DNA from: a virus
Length of the DNA: 59,941 nucleotides
Strand: one strand, 5' to 3'
IMG/VR virus record: IMGVR_UViG_3300037502_003163
Location: 1 to 59,941 of that record
In this document: piece by piece, positions 1-6,923 of the stretch
How the letters are laid out: each line of letters opens with the position of its first letter
How positions within the stretch are numbered: position 1 is the stretch's first letter
The notes under the pieces: generated by a model
Told to the model about the DNA's origin: nothing
Seen by the model: the letters and a program-made list of their open reading frames with translations, nothing else
Databases searched by the model: none
Translations under genes and position numbers: made by a program

Positions 1-110
1 GAGGGGGGAAACAGACTGACTAATCTTCACTATTCTCCCCAATTTTAACTACTTAGTCCAGGTTGGCCCATCTGTTGCATGGTGCACAAAGGATGCCAGC
101 TTAGACCATA
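1..110. repeat. Terminal direct repeat, left copy
   Basis: Bases 1-110 match 59832-59941 at 109 of 110 positions; base 11 is A here and G at 59842. The repeat runs exactly to the window end. It either reflects a circularly permuted genome closed on itself or is part of a genuine direct terminal repeat. It lies in the divergent intergenic region and contains no convincing gene. Confidence 0.9.
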
Positions 111-136
111 TCCTTATTAGGGGGGTAGGGTTTCAC

Positions 137-245
137 GCTCCGCAGGAAAAGAGGGAAGCAAAATATTTTTTGCGCTCCCTATTAAGTTTTTTCGCGGTAT
201 GCCGATAGGTAAGTATATGGTGCAGGACATGATGACTCAGTACTT
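137..245 (+). promoter_or_regulatory. Duplicated intergenic module, copy A (terminator plus leader)
   Basis: This stretch shares ordered blocks with 1242-1350: GCTCCGCAGGA, then GAAGC, AAGTTTTT, TGCCGA, TAA-TATA and finally GCAGGAC. Inside copy A, bases 153-179 fold as a GGGA/TCCC plus GCAAAA/TTTTGC hairpin, and a T run follows at 187-192, as in a rho-independent terminator. The TGCCGA-containing part downstream may be a promoter or leader for the gene at 302. The alternation of conserved and diverged blocks suggests an old duplication under selection. Confidence 0.5.
153..192 (+). terminator. Hairpin with T run in copy A
   Basis: GGGA and GCAAAA (153-163) pair with TTTTGC and TCCC (168-179), with an asymmetric internal loop; TTTTTT lies at 187-192. 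It acts ahead of the first plus-strand gene, so it may trim read-through around the joined ends or attenuate early transcription. Confidence 0.5.
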
Positions 246-301
246 ACCTGAACTACAAGAGTCAACACTAGAGAGTGATACACCACAGCATGGAGCGAAC
301 C

Positions 302-478
302 ATGAAAAATAATATACAAGCATTCGGTTCCTATCAAGGTCGGGAAGTTGCCATAATCGAGACTCATGCACCAGCGTACCGGAATTATAAAGTATCGTAC
401 GCCATCATCATCGAGCATACCGTACGATGGGTTAATGCTGAGGAAGTGTCCGATATCCGGTGGGTAGTTGCCGCCTAA
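302..478 (+). CDS. Small hypothetical protein, first gene of the plus arm (58 aa)
   Basis: Start ATG at 302 is chosen because GGAG (292-295) sits six bases upstream; earlier in-frame ATGs at 275 and 290 lack a ribosome site. The 58-residue product has no signal peptide or membrane segment and is not recognised. It begins a run of four small genes (302-1223) behind the leader module at 137-245, a typical place for early host-takeover proteins. That role is inferred from position only. Confidence 0.6.
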   Translation: MKNNIQAFGSYQGREVAIIETHAPAYRNYKVSYAIIIEHTVRWVNAEEVSDIRWVVAA

Positions 479-505
479 TCAACCAATAAGCGAGGGAGAA
501 CGATT

Positions 506-655
506 ATGGATATCAAAATAACCAAACTAGACTTATCGCGTTACAATAGGGTTGAGCTGGAAGTATTACTTGACCACGGTATACTCTCAGTAACTGAATT
601 CGAAGCAGAGATGAGGGAACGGGGCCTCGAGCCAAAAACAACGGTTATTATCTAA
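506..655 (+). CDS. Small acidic hypothetical protein (49 aa)
   Basis: A 49-codon gene starting MDIKITKLDLSRYNR and ending at TAA 653-655. GGGAG at 494-498 gives a good ribosome site. The predicted peptide is short, charged and probably one or two helices (residues 15-40). No family recognised. It lies between the genes at 302 and 675 on the same strand. Confidence 0.5.
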   Translation: MDIKITKLDLSRYNRVELEVLLDHGILSVTEFEAEMRERGLEPKTTVII

Positions 656-674
656 TCAACAAAAGGTATCAATT

Positions 675-1010
675 ATGCAACGTTACAATATCGCAACCCA
701 TCCCAAATTAGCTACTATCACTTGCAAACGGCGGCCCTTGCGCATGACCAGACACGCTTCATTGCGTTCCCTTGAGAAAAATATCTTAGTACCCCCATCC
801 TTGGAAATAACCGCTGGCGAAGTAGTTGAACTGGAGATTGTACAAGGCCAAGCCACAAAATTAGTAGTTCGGCGAGCGATATCAAACACTAAACATTTGG
901 TACTGGTTTTAGTGCCGGGACAAGATGAAACATGGACGGTTGTTACGTGTTGGCTTAATGCTGCCGGTGATAATCATGCCACACTCAATAAATCTCGACT
1001 ATCCGCCTAA
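675..1010 (+). CDS. Conserved-looking phage hypothetical protein (111 aa)
   Basis: ATG at 675 follows AAAGGT. The protein has a basic N-terminal third and a middle beta-rich part (GEVVELEIVQG, LVLVLVPG). Its C-terminus carries a WLN-x4-DNH-xTL-x3-SR pattern that I associate with a small-protein family seen in phages and bacteria, although I cannot name it. The fold suggests a compact alpha/beta protein without export signals. It could act on host RNA or protein, but nothing in the sequence proves this. Confidence 0.6.
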   Translation: MQRYNIATHPKLATITCKRRPLRMTRHASLRSLEKNILVPPSLEITAGEVVELEIVQGQATKLVVRRAISNTKHLVLVLVPGQDETWTVVTCWLNAAGDNHATLNKSRLSA

Positions 1011-1043
1011 AAACGAAAAGATAATGACTGGAAGGAATGAATT

Positions 1044-1223
1044 ATGAGCCGCACCTTTATTGAACGACAAGTGTCCTACTTTTATGCTATCGAGCGACGC
1101 GACGCGTGCATTGACCGGTGCCGGAACAGACCAGACTGTAGGGCAATTGCTTTGAAGCCGTACGCTAGTGCAGATGGTACGATGGTGTACCCTGTTGAAA
1201 TCACGTACTATAGTCTCGATTAA
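1044..1223 (+). CDS. Small Cys-containing hypothetical protein (59 aa)
   Basis: ATG at 1044 follows GGAAGGAAT in a leader resembling those at 3161-3183 and 3671-3695 (ACTGAAAGGAAT type). The product contains three cysteines within residues 22-32 (ACIDRCRNRPDC), which could bind a metal or form disulfides. No homology recognised. It is the last gene before the second copy of the intergenic module. Confidence 0.5.
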   Translation: MSRTFIERQVSYFYAIERRDACIDRCRNRPDCRAIALKPYASADGTMVYPVEITYYSLD

Positions 1224-1241
1224 TCAGGTAAAGGGTACAAT

Positions 1242-1350
1242 GCTCCGCAGGACAGGAAATGAGCGAAGCGAAATTTACTAAAATAGTACTCAAGTTTTTC
1301 TTTCAGTGTGCCGAAGAGTAAATATACAACGCAGCAGGACGCTGCTAGTA
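1242..1350 (+). promoter_or_regulatory. Duplicated intergenic module, copy B
   Basis: This is the diverged partner of 137-245. It keeps GCTCCGCAG, GAAGC, AAGTTTTT (1292-1299), TGTGCCGAAGAGTAAATATA (1307-1326) and the GCAG-CAGGAC block, but the strong hairpin of copy A is reduced to TACTA-AAA-TAGTA before the T run. AT-rich TAAATATA could serve as a -10-like element. Likely a regulatory leader for the 1474-2874 genes. Confidence 0.45.
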
Positions 1351-1391
1351 GATACCAAAGTACCTTCATTGTATCCGCTAGGATATGCCCC

Positions 1392-1440
1392 GGTCAAGGC
1401 CAATCACCCCAGGCTCACGGACGAGCCTCCTCCCTTGACC
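1392..1440 (+). ncRNA. Two-tier hairpin in the 5' leader of the GP88-like gene
   Basis: GGTCAAGG (1392-1399) pairs perfectly with CCTTGACC (1433-1440). Inside it AGGCTC (1411-1416) pairs with GAGCCT (1423-1428) around an ACGGAC loop. The structure ends 33 bases before the ATG at 1474, whose ribosome site is GGAGGTG. It is long and perfect enough to suggest a folded mRNA leader that controls translation or protects the message. A protein-binding DNA site is the alternative. Confidence 0.5.
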
Positions 1441-1473
1441 ACATGATACCATAATTATGTACGGAGGTGTGAG

Positions 1474-2175
1474 ATGACAATATATAATAATACCCGTCAA
1501 TTCATTCTCGACAAATACTCCATCGACCTTAACAACGAGCAGCCCGACTATCGCCTAAGTGATGGCAATACTAAGCTGAAAAAAGACGGCATTGTATCGT
1601 TCAATCTGATACCCATTGTCCACTGCCCAATGGCGGGAGCCTGTAAAAGCTTTTGTTATGCTACCGTTGGCCAGCAGGCATTCAAGAATGGGGTCCTTCG
1701 CCGTGCTCGGGCATTTCTAGCCACCCAACAAGCAGACTTCGTTCCGAGAATGGTGGCCGAGGTACAGCGAGCCGTTACTCGGGGTGCTAAGGCAGTCCGC
1801 GTTCATGATTCAGGAGACTTCTATTCTTATGAGTATCTGCTCCAATGGTTCGAGATAGCTCGAGCCAATCCGGACACCCGTTTCTACGCATACACTAAGA
1901 TGGTTTCTTTGGTTCGGATGGCATATAAAGCCGGTATCGTTCCGTCTAACTTCAGACTGATTCAATCCTTAGGCGGCATTGCAGATAAACAAGTAGACTG
2001 GTCTTTGCCTCACAGCAGGATATTCGCTTCCCTCGACGAGCTATTAGCCGCAGGGTATGCCGATGCCTCAGAAAGTGATGCACCAGCAGCGTTCAGTGAT
2101 ACGCCAAATGTGGGCTTAATTATTCACGGTGCCAAGTCTAAACGTTTCGATGCTAGTACTATGAACGTAGCTTAA
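1474..2175 (+). CDS. GP88-like phage protein (233 aa)
   Basis: The sequence resembles the phage 'gene product 88' family. A KDGIVSFNLIP-like N-terminal stretch is followed by a Cys-rich motif CPMAGACKSFCYATVG (near residues 51-66) and then a VRVHDSGDFYS motif (near 110). The spaced cysteines suggest a metal or cluster site, but the biochemical role of the family is not established to my knowledge. GGAGGTG seven bases upstream fixes the start. It is followed at 37 bases by the DUF932-like gene, a pairing seen in other phages, and is preceded by a structured leader. Confidence 0.8.
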   Translation: MTIYNNTRQFILDKYSIDLNNEQPDYRLSDGNTKLKKDGIVSFNLIPIVHCPMAGACKSFCYATVGQQAFKNGVLRRARAFLATQQADFVPRMVAEVQRAVTRGAKAVRVHDSGDFYSYEYLLQWFEIARANPDTRFYAYTKMVSLVRMAYKAGIVPSNFRLIQSLGGIADKQVDWSLPHSRIFASLDELLAAGYADASESDAPAAFSDTPNVGLIIHGAKSKRFDASTMNVA

Positions 2176-2211
2176 TAGCAGATAACACCATACAAATATA
2201 TGGAGATTCCC

Positions 2212-2874
2212 ATGAGTAACTTCTTCGCCGTCAACCACAGCCAATTGTCCGATGACTTAGCAGTGGCTTTGCCCAACTACCGGATTGCCCACTACCCTCG
2301 GACTAGTATCAGCAATAAGACTAAACAGGTAAAGGGCACCAAGCACCTTTACCGCCTACGCAGCGAGCACCTTTTCAAGGTCGGCAATGATTTAGTCACC
2401 CCGATGGTGGTGCTCCGTGACCAGACCTTCCCAGGCGCAGCGCTGAAATTGCACGTCGGGTTATACCGTCTCGTGTGTAGCAATGGCCTGCTAGGTGTTG
2501 CTATCAGCGAGCCCACTGTTCGGATACCACACTTTACTAACAGGAAGGAGCAGCTTGAGGGTATTGCCGCAGCAATCTTCGACGCCTCAGCGAGAATGGA
2601 ATCTATTATCGAGACGGCCAATACCTTGACCACTATCCAGGTAAAGGCACCGACTACTGTTGTCGAGTCGCTTGGCTTGCCTAAGACGCTGGTCGAGAAG
2701 CTATTACTCGGTGTCAAAGCCGGCAATGTCCGTCCGGAAGACGATATCACCACGGTATGGGGCCTATACAACTATATTAATGAGACGATGTTTAGCCGTA
2801 CCCGAAGCGTGTTCGCTGCAGTAGACCGGGACACGACACTGGTCAGCCAAATCATCACAGCCAATGCAGCGTAA
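2212..2874 (+). CDS. DUF932-like phage/plasmid protein (220 aa)
   Basis: The arrangement matches DUF932 proteins found on phages and plasmids. It has an N-terminal part with TKHLYRLRS, then MVVLRDQTF-like and LYRLVCSNGLLG motifs (near residues 75-95). A long helical region and a C-terminal YNYINETM motif follow. I chose the ATG at 2212 because GGAGA lies just upstream; an in-frame ATG at 2200 has no such site. Function unknown. The gene is probably co-transcribed with the GP88-like gene and ends just before a CAGGTAAAG copy and a leader hairpin. Confidence 0.75.
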   Translation: MSNFFAVNHSQLSDDLAVALPNYRIAHYPRTSISNKTKQVKGTKHLYRLRSEHLFKVGNDLVTPMVVLRDQTFPGAALKLHVGLYRLVCSNGLLGVAISEPTVRIPHFTNRKEQLEGIAAAIFDASARMESIIETANTLTTIQVKAPTTVVESLGLPKTLVEKLLLGVKAGNVRPEDDITTVWGLYNYINETMFSRTRSVFAAVDRDTTLVSQIITANAA

Positions 2875-2890
2875 TCAGGTAAAGAACACA

Positions 2891-2924
2891 ACCGTGAAGG
2901 GCACGATAGTGCCCGATACAGGAG
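2891..2924 (+). ncRNA. Ribosome-site hairpin element, copy 1
   Basis: ACCGTGAAG is followed by a GGGCAC-GATA-GTGCCC hairpin (2899-2914) and then CGATACAGGAG, the ribosome site of the gene at 2931. The same flanks with a different stem occur at 8768-8810. Changed stem bases with preserved pairing support an RNA structure next to the start codon. Confidence 0.6.
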
Positions 2925-2930
2925 ACCACT

Positions 2931-3158
2931 ATGACACCGAATCAAATCAAGAAAGCCGAACAACTCTTAGCCAAGAGAAAGGAACTATTGACGTTAAAGG
3001 ACCGGAATGGTTGCGCGGTAGGTGAAATACGTCCCGAGCTCGATAGTCGATACCAAAAACAGCCCGTTCTCGTTATCCAGACCAACACCGTCTCACTCGA
3101 AACACTAGAACGGTGGATAAAGCAGGCCAAGACTGCACAAAAAAAGAATATTCTTTAA
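2931..3158 (+). CDS. Small basic hypothetical protein (75 aa)
   Basis: ATG at 2931 follows AGGAG with a hairpin directly upstream. The product is Lys/Arg rich with an N-terminal helix (KKAEQLLAKRKELL) and a C-terminal helix (LETLERWIKQAKTAQKK). It could be nucleic-acid binding, but no family is recognised. It lies between the DUF932-like gene and the MGYTHYW protein. Confidence 0.55.
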   Translation: MTPNQIKKAEQLLAKRKELLTLKDRNGCAVGEIRPELDSRYQKQPVLVIQTNTVSLETLERWIKQAKTAQKKNIL

Positions 3159-3183
3159 CAGATAACGACTGAAAGGAATTATC

Positions 3184-3663
3184 GTGGGATACACACATTA
3201 CTGGACTTTCAATTTCAAAGCAGGTAAAGCGTCCGACCTCGAAGCGAAATATCAGAAGGCTATTCTGGAATGCCAAAAGGTAGTCCGGGCCATTGCTGAG
3301 GATAACCGAAAGGTGTATGGTAGCTCGTGTCTGAGTGGGTACACTGCCCACTGTACGCCGGGACAATACGGCGGTATCAAGGTAAACGGTAAAGGTGATG
3401 ATAGCTGCGAGGACTTCTTTCTGAGGGAGCACTTTCGCGAGAATGAGGAGAGAAACTTTTGTAAAACTAGGCAGTATACTTATGATACAGCGGTCGTGGC
3501 TTGTCTCGCTGTACTCAAGTACAGACTGGGAGATGCTATCACCATCACCAGCGATGGGACATCTCTAGACTGGGAAGAAGGGGCAAACTTTGCAGCGAAA
3601 GTACTGAAACGGAAGGTAAAGATACCATCAACTATATTCCATGTTCTCCGCTTAGCTAGGTAA
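3184..3663 (+). CDS. Conserved phage hypothetical, MGYTHYW type (159 aa)
   Basis: The GTG start at 3184 follows GAAAGGAATTATC. The protein opens with MGYTHYWTF, a signature I recognise from hypothetical proteins in diverse phages. It has three cysteines in the first half and an LRLGD-like alpha/beta C-terminal half. No catalytic motif is evident. Its leader sequence is nearly repeated before the genes at 1044, 3696 and 15184, suggesting a shared translation signal. Confidence 0.65.
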   Translation: MGYTHYWTFNFKAGKASDLEAKYQKAILECQKVVRAIAEDNRKVYGSSCLSGYTAHCTPGQYGGIKVNGKGDDSCEDFFLREHFRENEERNFCKTRQYTYDTAVVACLAVLKYRLGDAITITSDGTSLDWEEGANFAAKVLKRKVKIPSTIFHVLRLAR

Positions 3664-3695
3664 ACAGAAAAGACAATGACTGAAAGGAATTGGCT

Positions 3696-4052
3696 ATGAT
3701 TACCACTATCATCAACGTCATCGGCATCGTCATCATCACCGTCCTCCTATTAATGGGAGCCTTAAACTTGTACTTGATTGTCCGCTCCTGGTTCACGCCT
3801 CAAGTTGACCCATCCCGTCTCCAATATGCGAGACTCAGACTGGAATGGGAGAGCAATTGTGTCACGTATAAAGTAGTACCCTACTATGATGAAAAGACAC
3901 TAGAAATATCTACGATGTTGGCAGCAGCTATTTCGATGAGGGAGGAGACTGATGGCGAAGGGAAGCGCTATGTCCAAGACAAGGTAAAGGCCGTCACTGT
4001 AGTCCACAAGAATTGGCCCCGTCCCACGGCCACCGATGCCGGGGAGGCATGA
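3696..4052 (+). CDS. Single-pass membrane protein (118 aa)
   Basis: One strong N-terminal membrane segment (about residues 4-28, Ile/Val/Leu rich) is followed by a charged cytoplasmic or periplasmic tail. I chose ATG 3696 over TTG 3690 because ACTGAAAGGAAT lies upstream at normal spacing. Possible spanin, holin-like or host-membrane modifying protein. There is no further evidence, although it lies about 1.6 kb before the transglycosylase. Confidence 0.55.
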   Translation: MITTIINVIGIVIITVLLLMGALNLYLIVRSWFTPQVDPSRLQYARLRLEWESNCVTYKVVPYYDEKTLEISTMLAAAISMREETDGEGKRYVQDKVKAVTVVHKNWPRPTATDAGEA

Positions 4053-4053
4053 T

Positions 4054-4230
4054 ATGCCGACTAAGACCGAAACCTTTTATCTCGAGGTAGAGAGCGAAGC
4101 TCTACAGTTTGTGAGCAAATGTTCCGAAGAGGACATCACTGCCGTGATGTTGCCGGTCGAAGACCATGACGGCAGGAAGTACTACCCGGTAAAAGTTACC
4201 TTTGACCCCGCTTTGCTAAAGAAAAAGTAA
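4054..4230 (+). CDS. Small hypothetical protein (58 aa)
   Basis: ATG 4054 follows GGGAGG and starts immediately after the preceding stop. The product has a YPVKVTFDP motif near the end. The next gene shows YPIHLVFTDE at the matching place and a similar FxxExE start, so the two may be tandem paralogues. Function unknown. Confidence 0.5.
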   Translation: MPTKTETFYLEVESEALQFVSKCSEEDITAVMLPVEDHDGRKYYPVKVTFDPALLKKK

Positions 4231-4254
4231 CCAGTTTATACAGGAGCAAATGAA

Positions 4255-4470
4255 ATGCGCGACCTACCCGGCTTCCAAAACATCGCCTACTTTGACACCG
4301 AATGGGAACGTGATTTGTTCATCAGCAATGTTGAAGGCATACCCGAAGTGTTAATTACTAAGCTAGAAGTCATCACTAGGGATGACGTACCCATGTACCC
4401 GATTCACCTCGTCTTTACAGATGAGGAGACCCCTAGCGAGTTGCCACCCATCGTGACTACCCCTTTCTGA
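4255..4470 (+). CDS. Small hypothetical protein (71 aa)
   Basis: ATG 4255 follows ACAGGAG. The acidic alpha/beta protein resembles the previous 58-aa product: an aromatic/acidic beginning (FDTEWERDLFISN) and a YPIHLVFTDE ending. This is probably a product of local duplication. No known domain. Confidence 0.5.
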   Translation: MRDLPGFQNIAYFDTEWERDLFISNVEGIPEVLITKLEVITRDDVPMYPIHLVFTDEETPSELPPIVTTPF

Positions 4471-4481
4471 GGAGTAAAACA

Positions 4482-4718
4482 ATGAAAGATAATGAGAATC
4501 AATATCAGGGCCAGTCTTTCTTAGAGTATCAGATTGATAGTACCGCCAGTCTCCTCTGCTCCTCGCTTAGCGAGCTGGCACCATGCTCCTCGCGGACAGT
4601 GACGCAAGTAGAACTAGCACTCCGGGTAGCATTTAGGGAAGTATCTCCGGCTACTATCCAACAAGTGATAAACACGGTCAACAATTGTTTCACTGGGGAG
4701 AACGACGATGAGCCATGA
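4482..4718 (+). CDS. Small hypothetical protein (78 aa)
   Basis: ATG 4482 follows GAGGAG. The product is polar, with two Ser/Cys-rich stretches and a helical C-terminus (FREVSPATIQQVINTV). It overlaps the next gene by 11 bases, consistent with translational coupling. Not recognised. Confidence 0.5.
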   Translation: MKDNENQYQGQSFLEYQIDSTASLLCSSLSELAPCSSRTVTQVELALRVAFREVSPATIQQVINTVNNCFTGENDDEP

Positions 4719-5007
4719 AATCACTTCACCGATTCAACTCGCAGCCAGATTGACTGACGCCTTGTATAGGGAGAGCATTGTCAACTCCGACTCCGCGCAG
4801 GCTTTGTTCGACGTACTGGCCGACGCCTTGGTGGCGAGACCCGACATCGTAGCTGCGGTATCTGCTGACTTGGCCGAGAAACAGCAAGCGAAAGACGACT
4901 ATCTGGCTGACGTGATGCGGAGACTGGATGATATGGAACAGGATATGCTTCGCCGATACCACGCCACGACTGAACATGAAATTGCGAAAGGACACAACAA
5001 TGACTAA
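4708..5007 (+). CDS. Helical hypothetical protein (99 aa)
   Basis: ATG 4708 lies inside the end of the previous gene and follows GGGGAG. It is predicted to be almost all alpha-helical, and the second half (residues 50-90) is heptad-like and charged. Possibly a small oligomer. It overlaps the next gene (start 5000) by eight bases. Function unknown. Confidence 0.5.
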   Translation: MSHEITSPIQLAARLTDALYRESIVNSDSAQALFDVLADALVARPDIVAAVSADLAEKQQAKDDYLADVMRRLDDMEQDMLRRYHATTEHEIAKGHNND

Positions 5008-5095
5008 AGTAAAAACTTCCAAACTCTTCCGTATCAAATTAGTGCATGAGTTGAACCGCCGCATCAATCGACTCAGGAAGGAAGGTAAACTGTGA
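5000..5095 (+). CDS. Very small basic peptide (31 aa)
   Basis: A 31-codon gene encodes a highly basic peptide (MTKVKTSKLFRIKL...). Its ATG overlaps the end of the previous gene and its TGA overlaps the GTG of the next, so the packing itself supports translation. AAAGGACAC upstream is a plausible ribosome site. No family. Confidence 0.45.
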   Translation: MTKVKTSKLFRIKLVHELNRRINRLRKEGKL

Positions 5096-5424
5096 GCAAG
5101 GACAAAGAACAGCGGAGCAATGTGATTCCTCTCCGTCGAAAGGAACAGACTCCCCGCGATAAACTGAAGGAGACTCTGGGCAGGATTAACCGCACGATGG
5201 ACGAGTTGAAACAGATGGCTGCCGACCAAAGGGAAGTGTTCCCCTCCGAGGCAGTGGTCACGAATGCAGAACAAGTCCAACCATCAACCCTACCCTCCGA
5301 AGAAGAGATGGAACGGGAATATAGGAGAAAGCAAGATGCAGCTAAGAAGAAACGCACTAGCCACAATCACAGCGTTACTCGCGACTATAACTTGCGTGGT
5401 CCCGGCAAAAAGCCTCGCAAATGA
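5092..5424 (+). CDS. Charged hypothetical protein (110 aa)
   Basis: GTG start at 5092 overlaps the previous stop. The protein is strongly charged, with a basic N-terminus (NVIPLRRKEQTPR) and a Lys/Arg-rich tail, and probably coiled-coil between residues 20 and 50. Its last 89 bases overlap the transglycosylase start in another frame. Its end may bind nucleic acid; this is inference from charge only. Confidence 0.5.
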   Translation: MSKDKEQRSNVIPLRRKEQTPRDKLKETLGRINRTMDELKQMAADQREVFPSEAVVTNAEQVQPSTLPSEEEMEREYRRKQDAAKKKRTSHNHSVTRDYNLRGPGKKPRK

Positions 5425-5947
5425 GACTCCACCTGGAGTCTGGTCCCCGGAACTACTTGCTTGGCATGAGTGCGGGACGAAGTTACTACCCAAAGCCAAC
5501 CCTGACCAGGTAAAGGGCGCCCTCACTGCTCTGTCCTTGTACTCCGTCGACCGGTCGTTCAGCTTCCTCACCTTTGCCACCGCTGTCATGGCAGCAGAGT
5601 CCGGGTTCAACTCAGGTGCCGTATCATCTGCCGGAGCAACGGGTCTCTTCCAGCTGACTAGCATCGGAGCAAGAGAGGCAGCAATTCAATGCCGCCTTCC
5701 CTTGTCCTGGGGGGTGGACTCATCAGTCCTGACTGCCAGTTTACTGGACAGCCAGCGCAATGTCAAGTATGGTACGTGCCTCTTGCGGTACTACCTAGAC
5801 CAGGTAAAGGGCAATCACACACTGGCCCTCGTGCTTTACAACGGAGGCTATCAGCAGTTGACACGCCTCGCTGCAACAGGTACCCTTTCTAAAGAGACGT
5901 CGGAGTATGTTCTCCGAGTCAACTCATACCTCGGGAGATGTCAATGA
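5336..5947 (+). CDS. Exported lytic transglycosylase, SLT/lysozyme-like fold (203 aa)
   Basis: An N-terminal signal peptide (residues 1-28, basic start, hydrophobic core, Ala-x-Ala-type end) precedes an SLT-type domain. The catalytic Glu is E88 in AAESGFN. GATGLFQLT follows, then LVLYNGGYQ near residue 160. The enzyme would cleave peptidoglycan glycan strands in the periplasm, either for lysis or as an exported endolysin. ATG 5336 has AGGAGA upstream; the longer frame from 5264 would put residues ahead of the signal. Unlike virion transglycosylases of podoviruses, it lies in the early arm and is exported separately. Confidence 0.8.
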   Translation: MQLRRNALATITALLATITCVVPAKSLANETPPGVWSPELLAWHECGTKLLPKANPDQVKGALTALSLYSVDRSFSFLTFATAVMAAESGFNSGAVSSAGATGLFQLTSIGAREAAIQCRLPLSWGVDSSVLTASLLDSQRNVKYGTCLLRYYLDQVKGNHTLALVLYNGGYQQLTRLAATGTLSKETSEYVLRVNSYLGRCQ

Positions 5948-6657
5948 AAAAGTTTATCGCGTTACTCTGTTTACTCTTTGCTTCTATGGCGCCAGCCAAA
6001 AGCAAGGACAAGATATCTCTCGTCCCGGAACGAACCATCCTTATCTCGGGTGCGATTAGTGGTAGTATGTATCAGCCCACGATTGAAACGATGGGCAAGC
6101 TTGCCGCTACTGGTAAAGATATTGATATCATCATCTCCTCTCCTGGTGGGGAGGTGATTGCGGGTAGTCTGCTCATCGACTTCATGGAACAACTCAAGTT
6201 GGATGGTGTCCGTTTCCGCTGTGTGGTGCGGGATGTGGCAGCGTCAATGGCGTTCCAAATCTTGCTACACTGTAATGAACGGTATGCTACTCCCCACTCA
6301 TACCTACTCTGGCACCCAGTCCGGGTCTTTTATCAGGGTCCCCTAACCGGAGAGCAAGCTAGTTCTCTCGGCGTCCAACTTGCTATCGCCGATGAAGTAG
6401 CACTGCATGACCTCCGCGCATACATGACGATGCCCGAACAAGATTTAATCTGGCACTTCCAACATGAGACATTACACCAAGCCTTTACTTTGATACATTC
6501 TTCCCCTGGTTTCTTTACTGCTGTCACCAACGATGTTGAAAACCTCCGACCCGAAAAGCCTGCACTAGATACAGCAGCATTCGGTGGCCTCTTCGGTAGT
6601 AACTCTCTCATCTATATCCATGAACGGTTCCTTAACAAAGAGGGAAAAGTAAAATGA
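5944..6657 (+). CDS. Secreted ClpP/SppA-like serine protease (237 aa)
   Basis: The protein has a clear signal peptide (MKKFIALLCLLFASMAPA). A crotonase/ClpP-like core follows: SSPGGEVIAGS (residues 65-75, oxyanion region), nucleophile Ser101 in AASMAF and His124 in LLWHP. The third catalytic residue is not obvious. ClpP enzymes are normally cytoplasmic, so an exported phage version is unusual. It might process or degrade periplasmic proteins, or act with the adjacent transglycosylase. ATG 5944 overlaps the preceding TGA and follows GGGAGATG; an ATG at 5938 is also possible. Confidence 0.7.
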   Translation: MKKFIALLCLLFASMAPAKSKDKISLVPERTILISGAISGSMYQPTIETMGKLAATGKDIDIIISSPGGEVIAGSLLIDFMEQLKLDGVRFRCVVRDVAASMAFQILLHCNERYATPHSYLLWHPVRVFYQGPLTGEQASSLGVQLAIADEVALHDLRAYMTMPEQDLIWHFQHETLHQAFTLIHSSPGFFTAVTNDVENLRPEKPALDTAAFGGLFGSNSLIYIHERFLNKEGKVK

Positions 6658-6923
6658 GATTACGACTCGCCTTTAAACTACACGGTGATGAAGCGGACCT
6701 CGCGAGACAAATTGCTGAAGCTGCCGGTGTTGATGCGGATAGGATAGCCAAACTTGCAATGCAACGGTACATGGCAGATGTTCTCGACCGGGCAACTAAA
6801 CTGACCGAACAATCAAGGAACAACAACAATGGACAACCCAGCAACACCGACCCAGTACACGCTACTGGAACTGTTTCGGATGTACCGGACTCCGTTTCTG
6901 GCGAGACACCAGGACAGCCGTAA
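6654..6923 (+). CDS. Small hypothetical protein (89 aa)
   Basis: ATG 6654 overlaps the end of the protease gene. Residues 1-50 form an Ala-rich helical domain (AEAAGVDADRIAKLAMQRYM) that could be a ribbon-helix-helix-like DNA-binding fold. The tail is Asn/Gly/Pro/Thr rich and probably disordered. The last 95 bases also encode the start of the next gene in another frame. Confidence 0.5.
   Translation: MRLRLAFKLHGDEADLARQIAEAAGVDADRIAKLAMQRYMADVLDRATKLTEQSRNNNNGQPSNTDPVHATGTVSDVPDSVSGETPGQP

Larger units (their letters stand above)
1225..5811 (+). repeat. Over-represented CAGGTAAAG motif
   Basis: The 9-mer CAGGTAAAG occurs at 1225, 2326, 2638, 2876, 3221, 5507 and 5801, always on the plus strand. 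Four of these (1225, 2326, 5507, 5801) extend to CAGGTAAAGGG. Near-copies AAGGTAAAG lie at about 3613 and 3981, and AGGTAAAC variants at about 3380, 3659 and 5084. Copies fall in genes in more than one reading frame and in intergenic DNA, so a shared peptide does not explain them. Function unknown. Confidence 0.7.
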
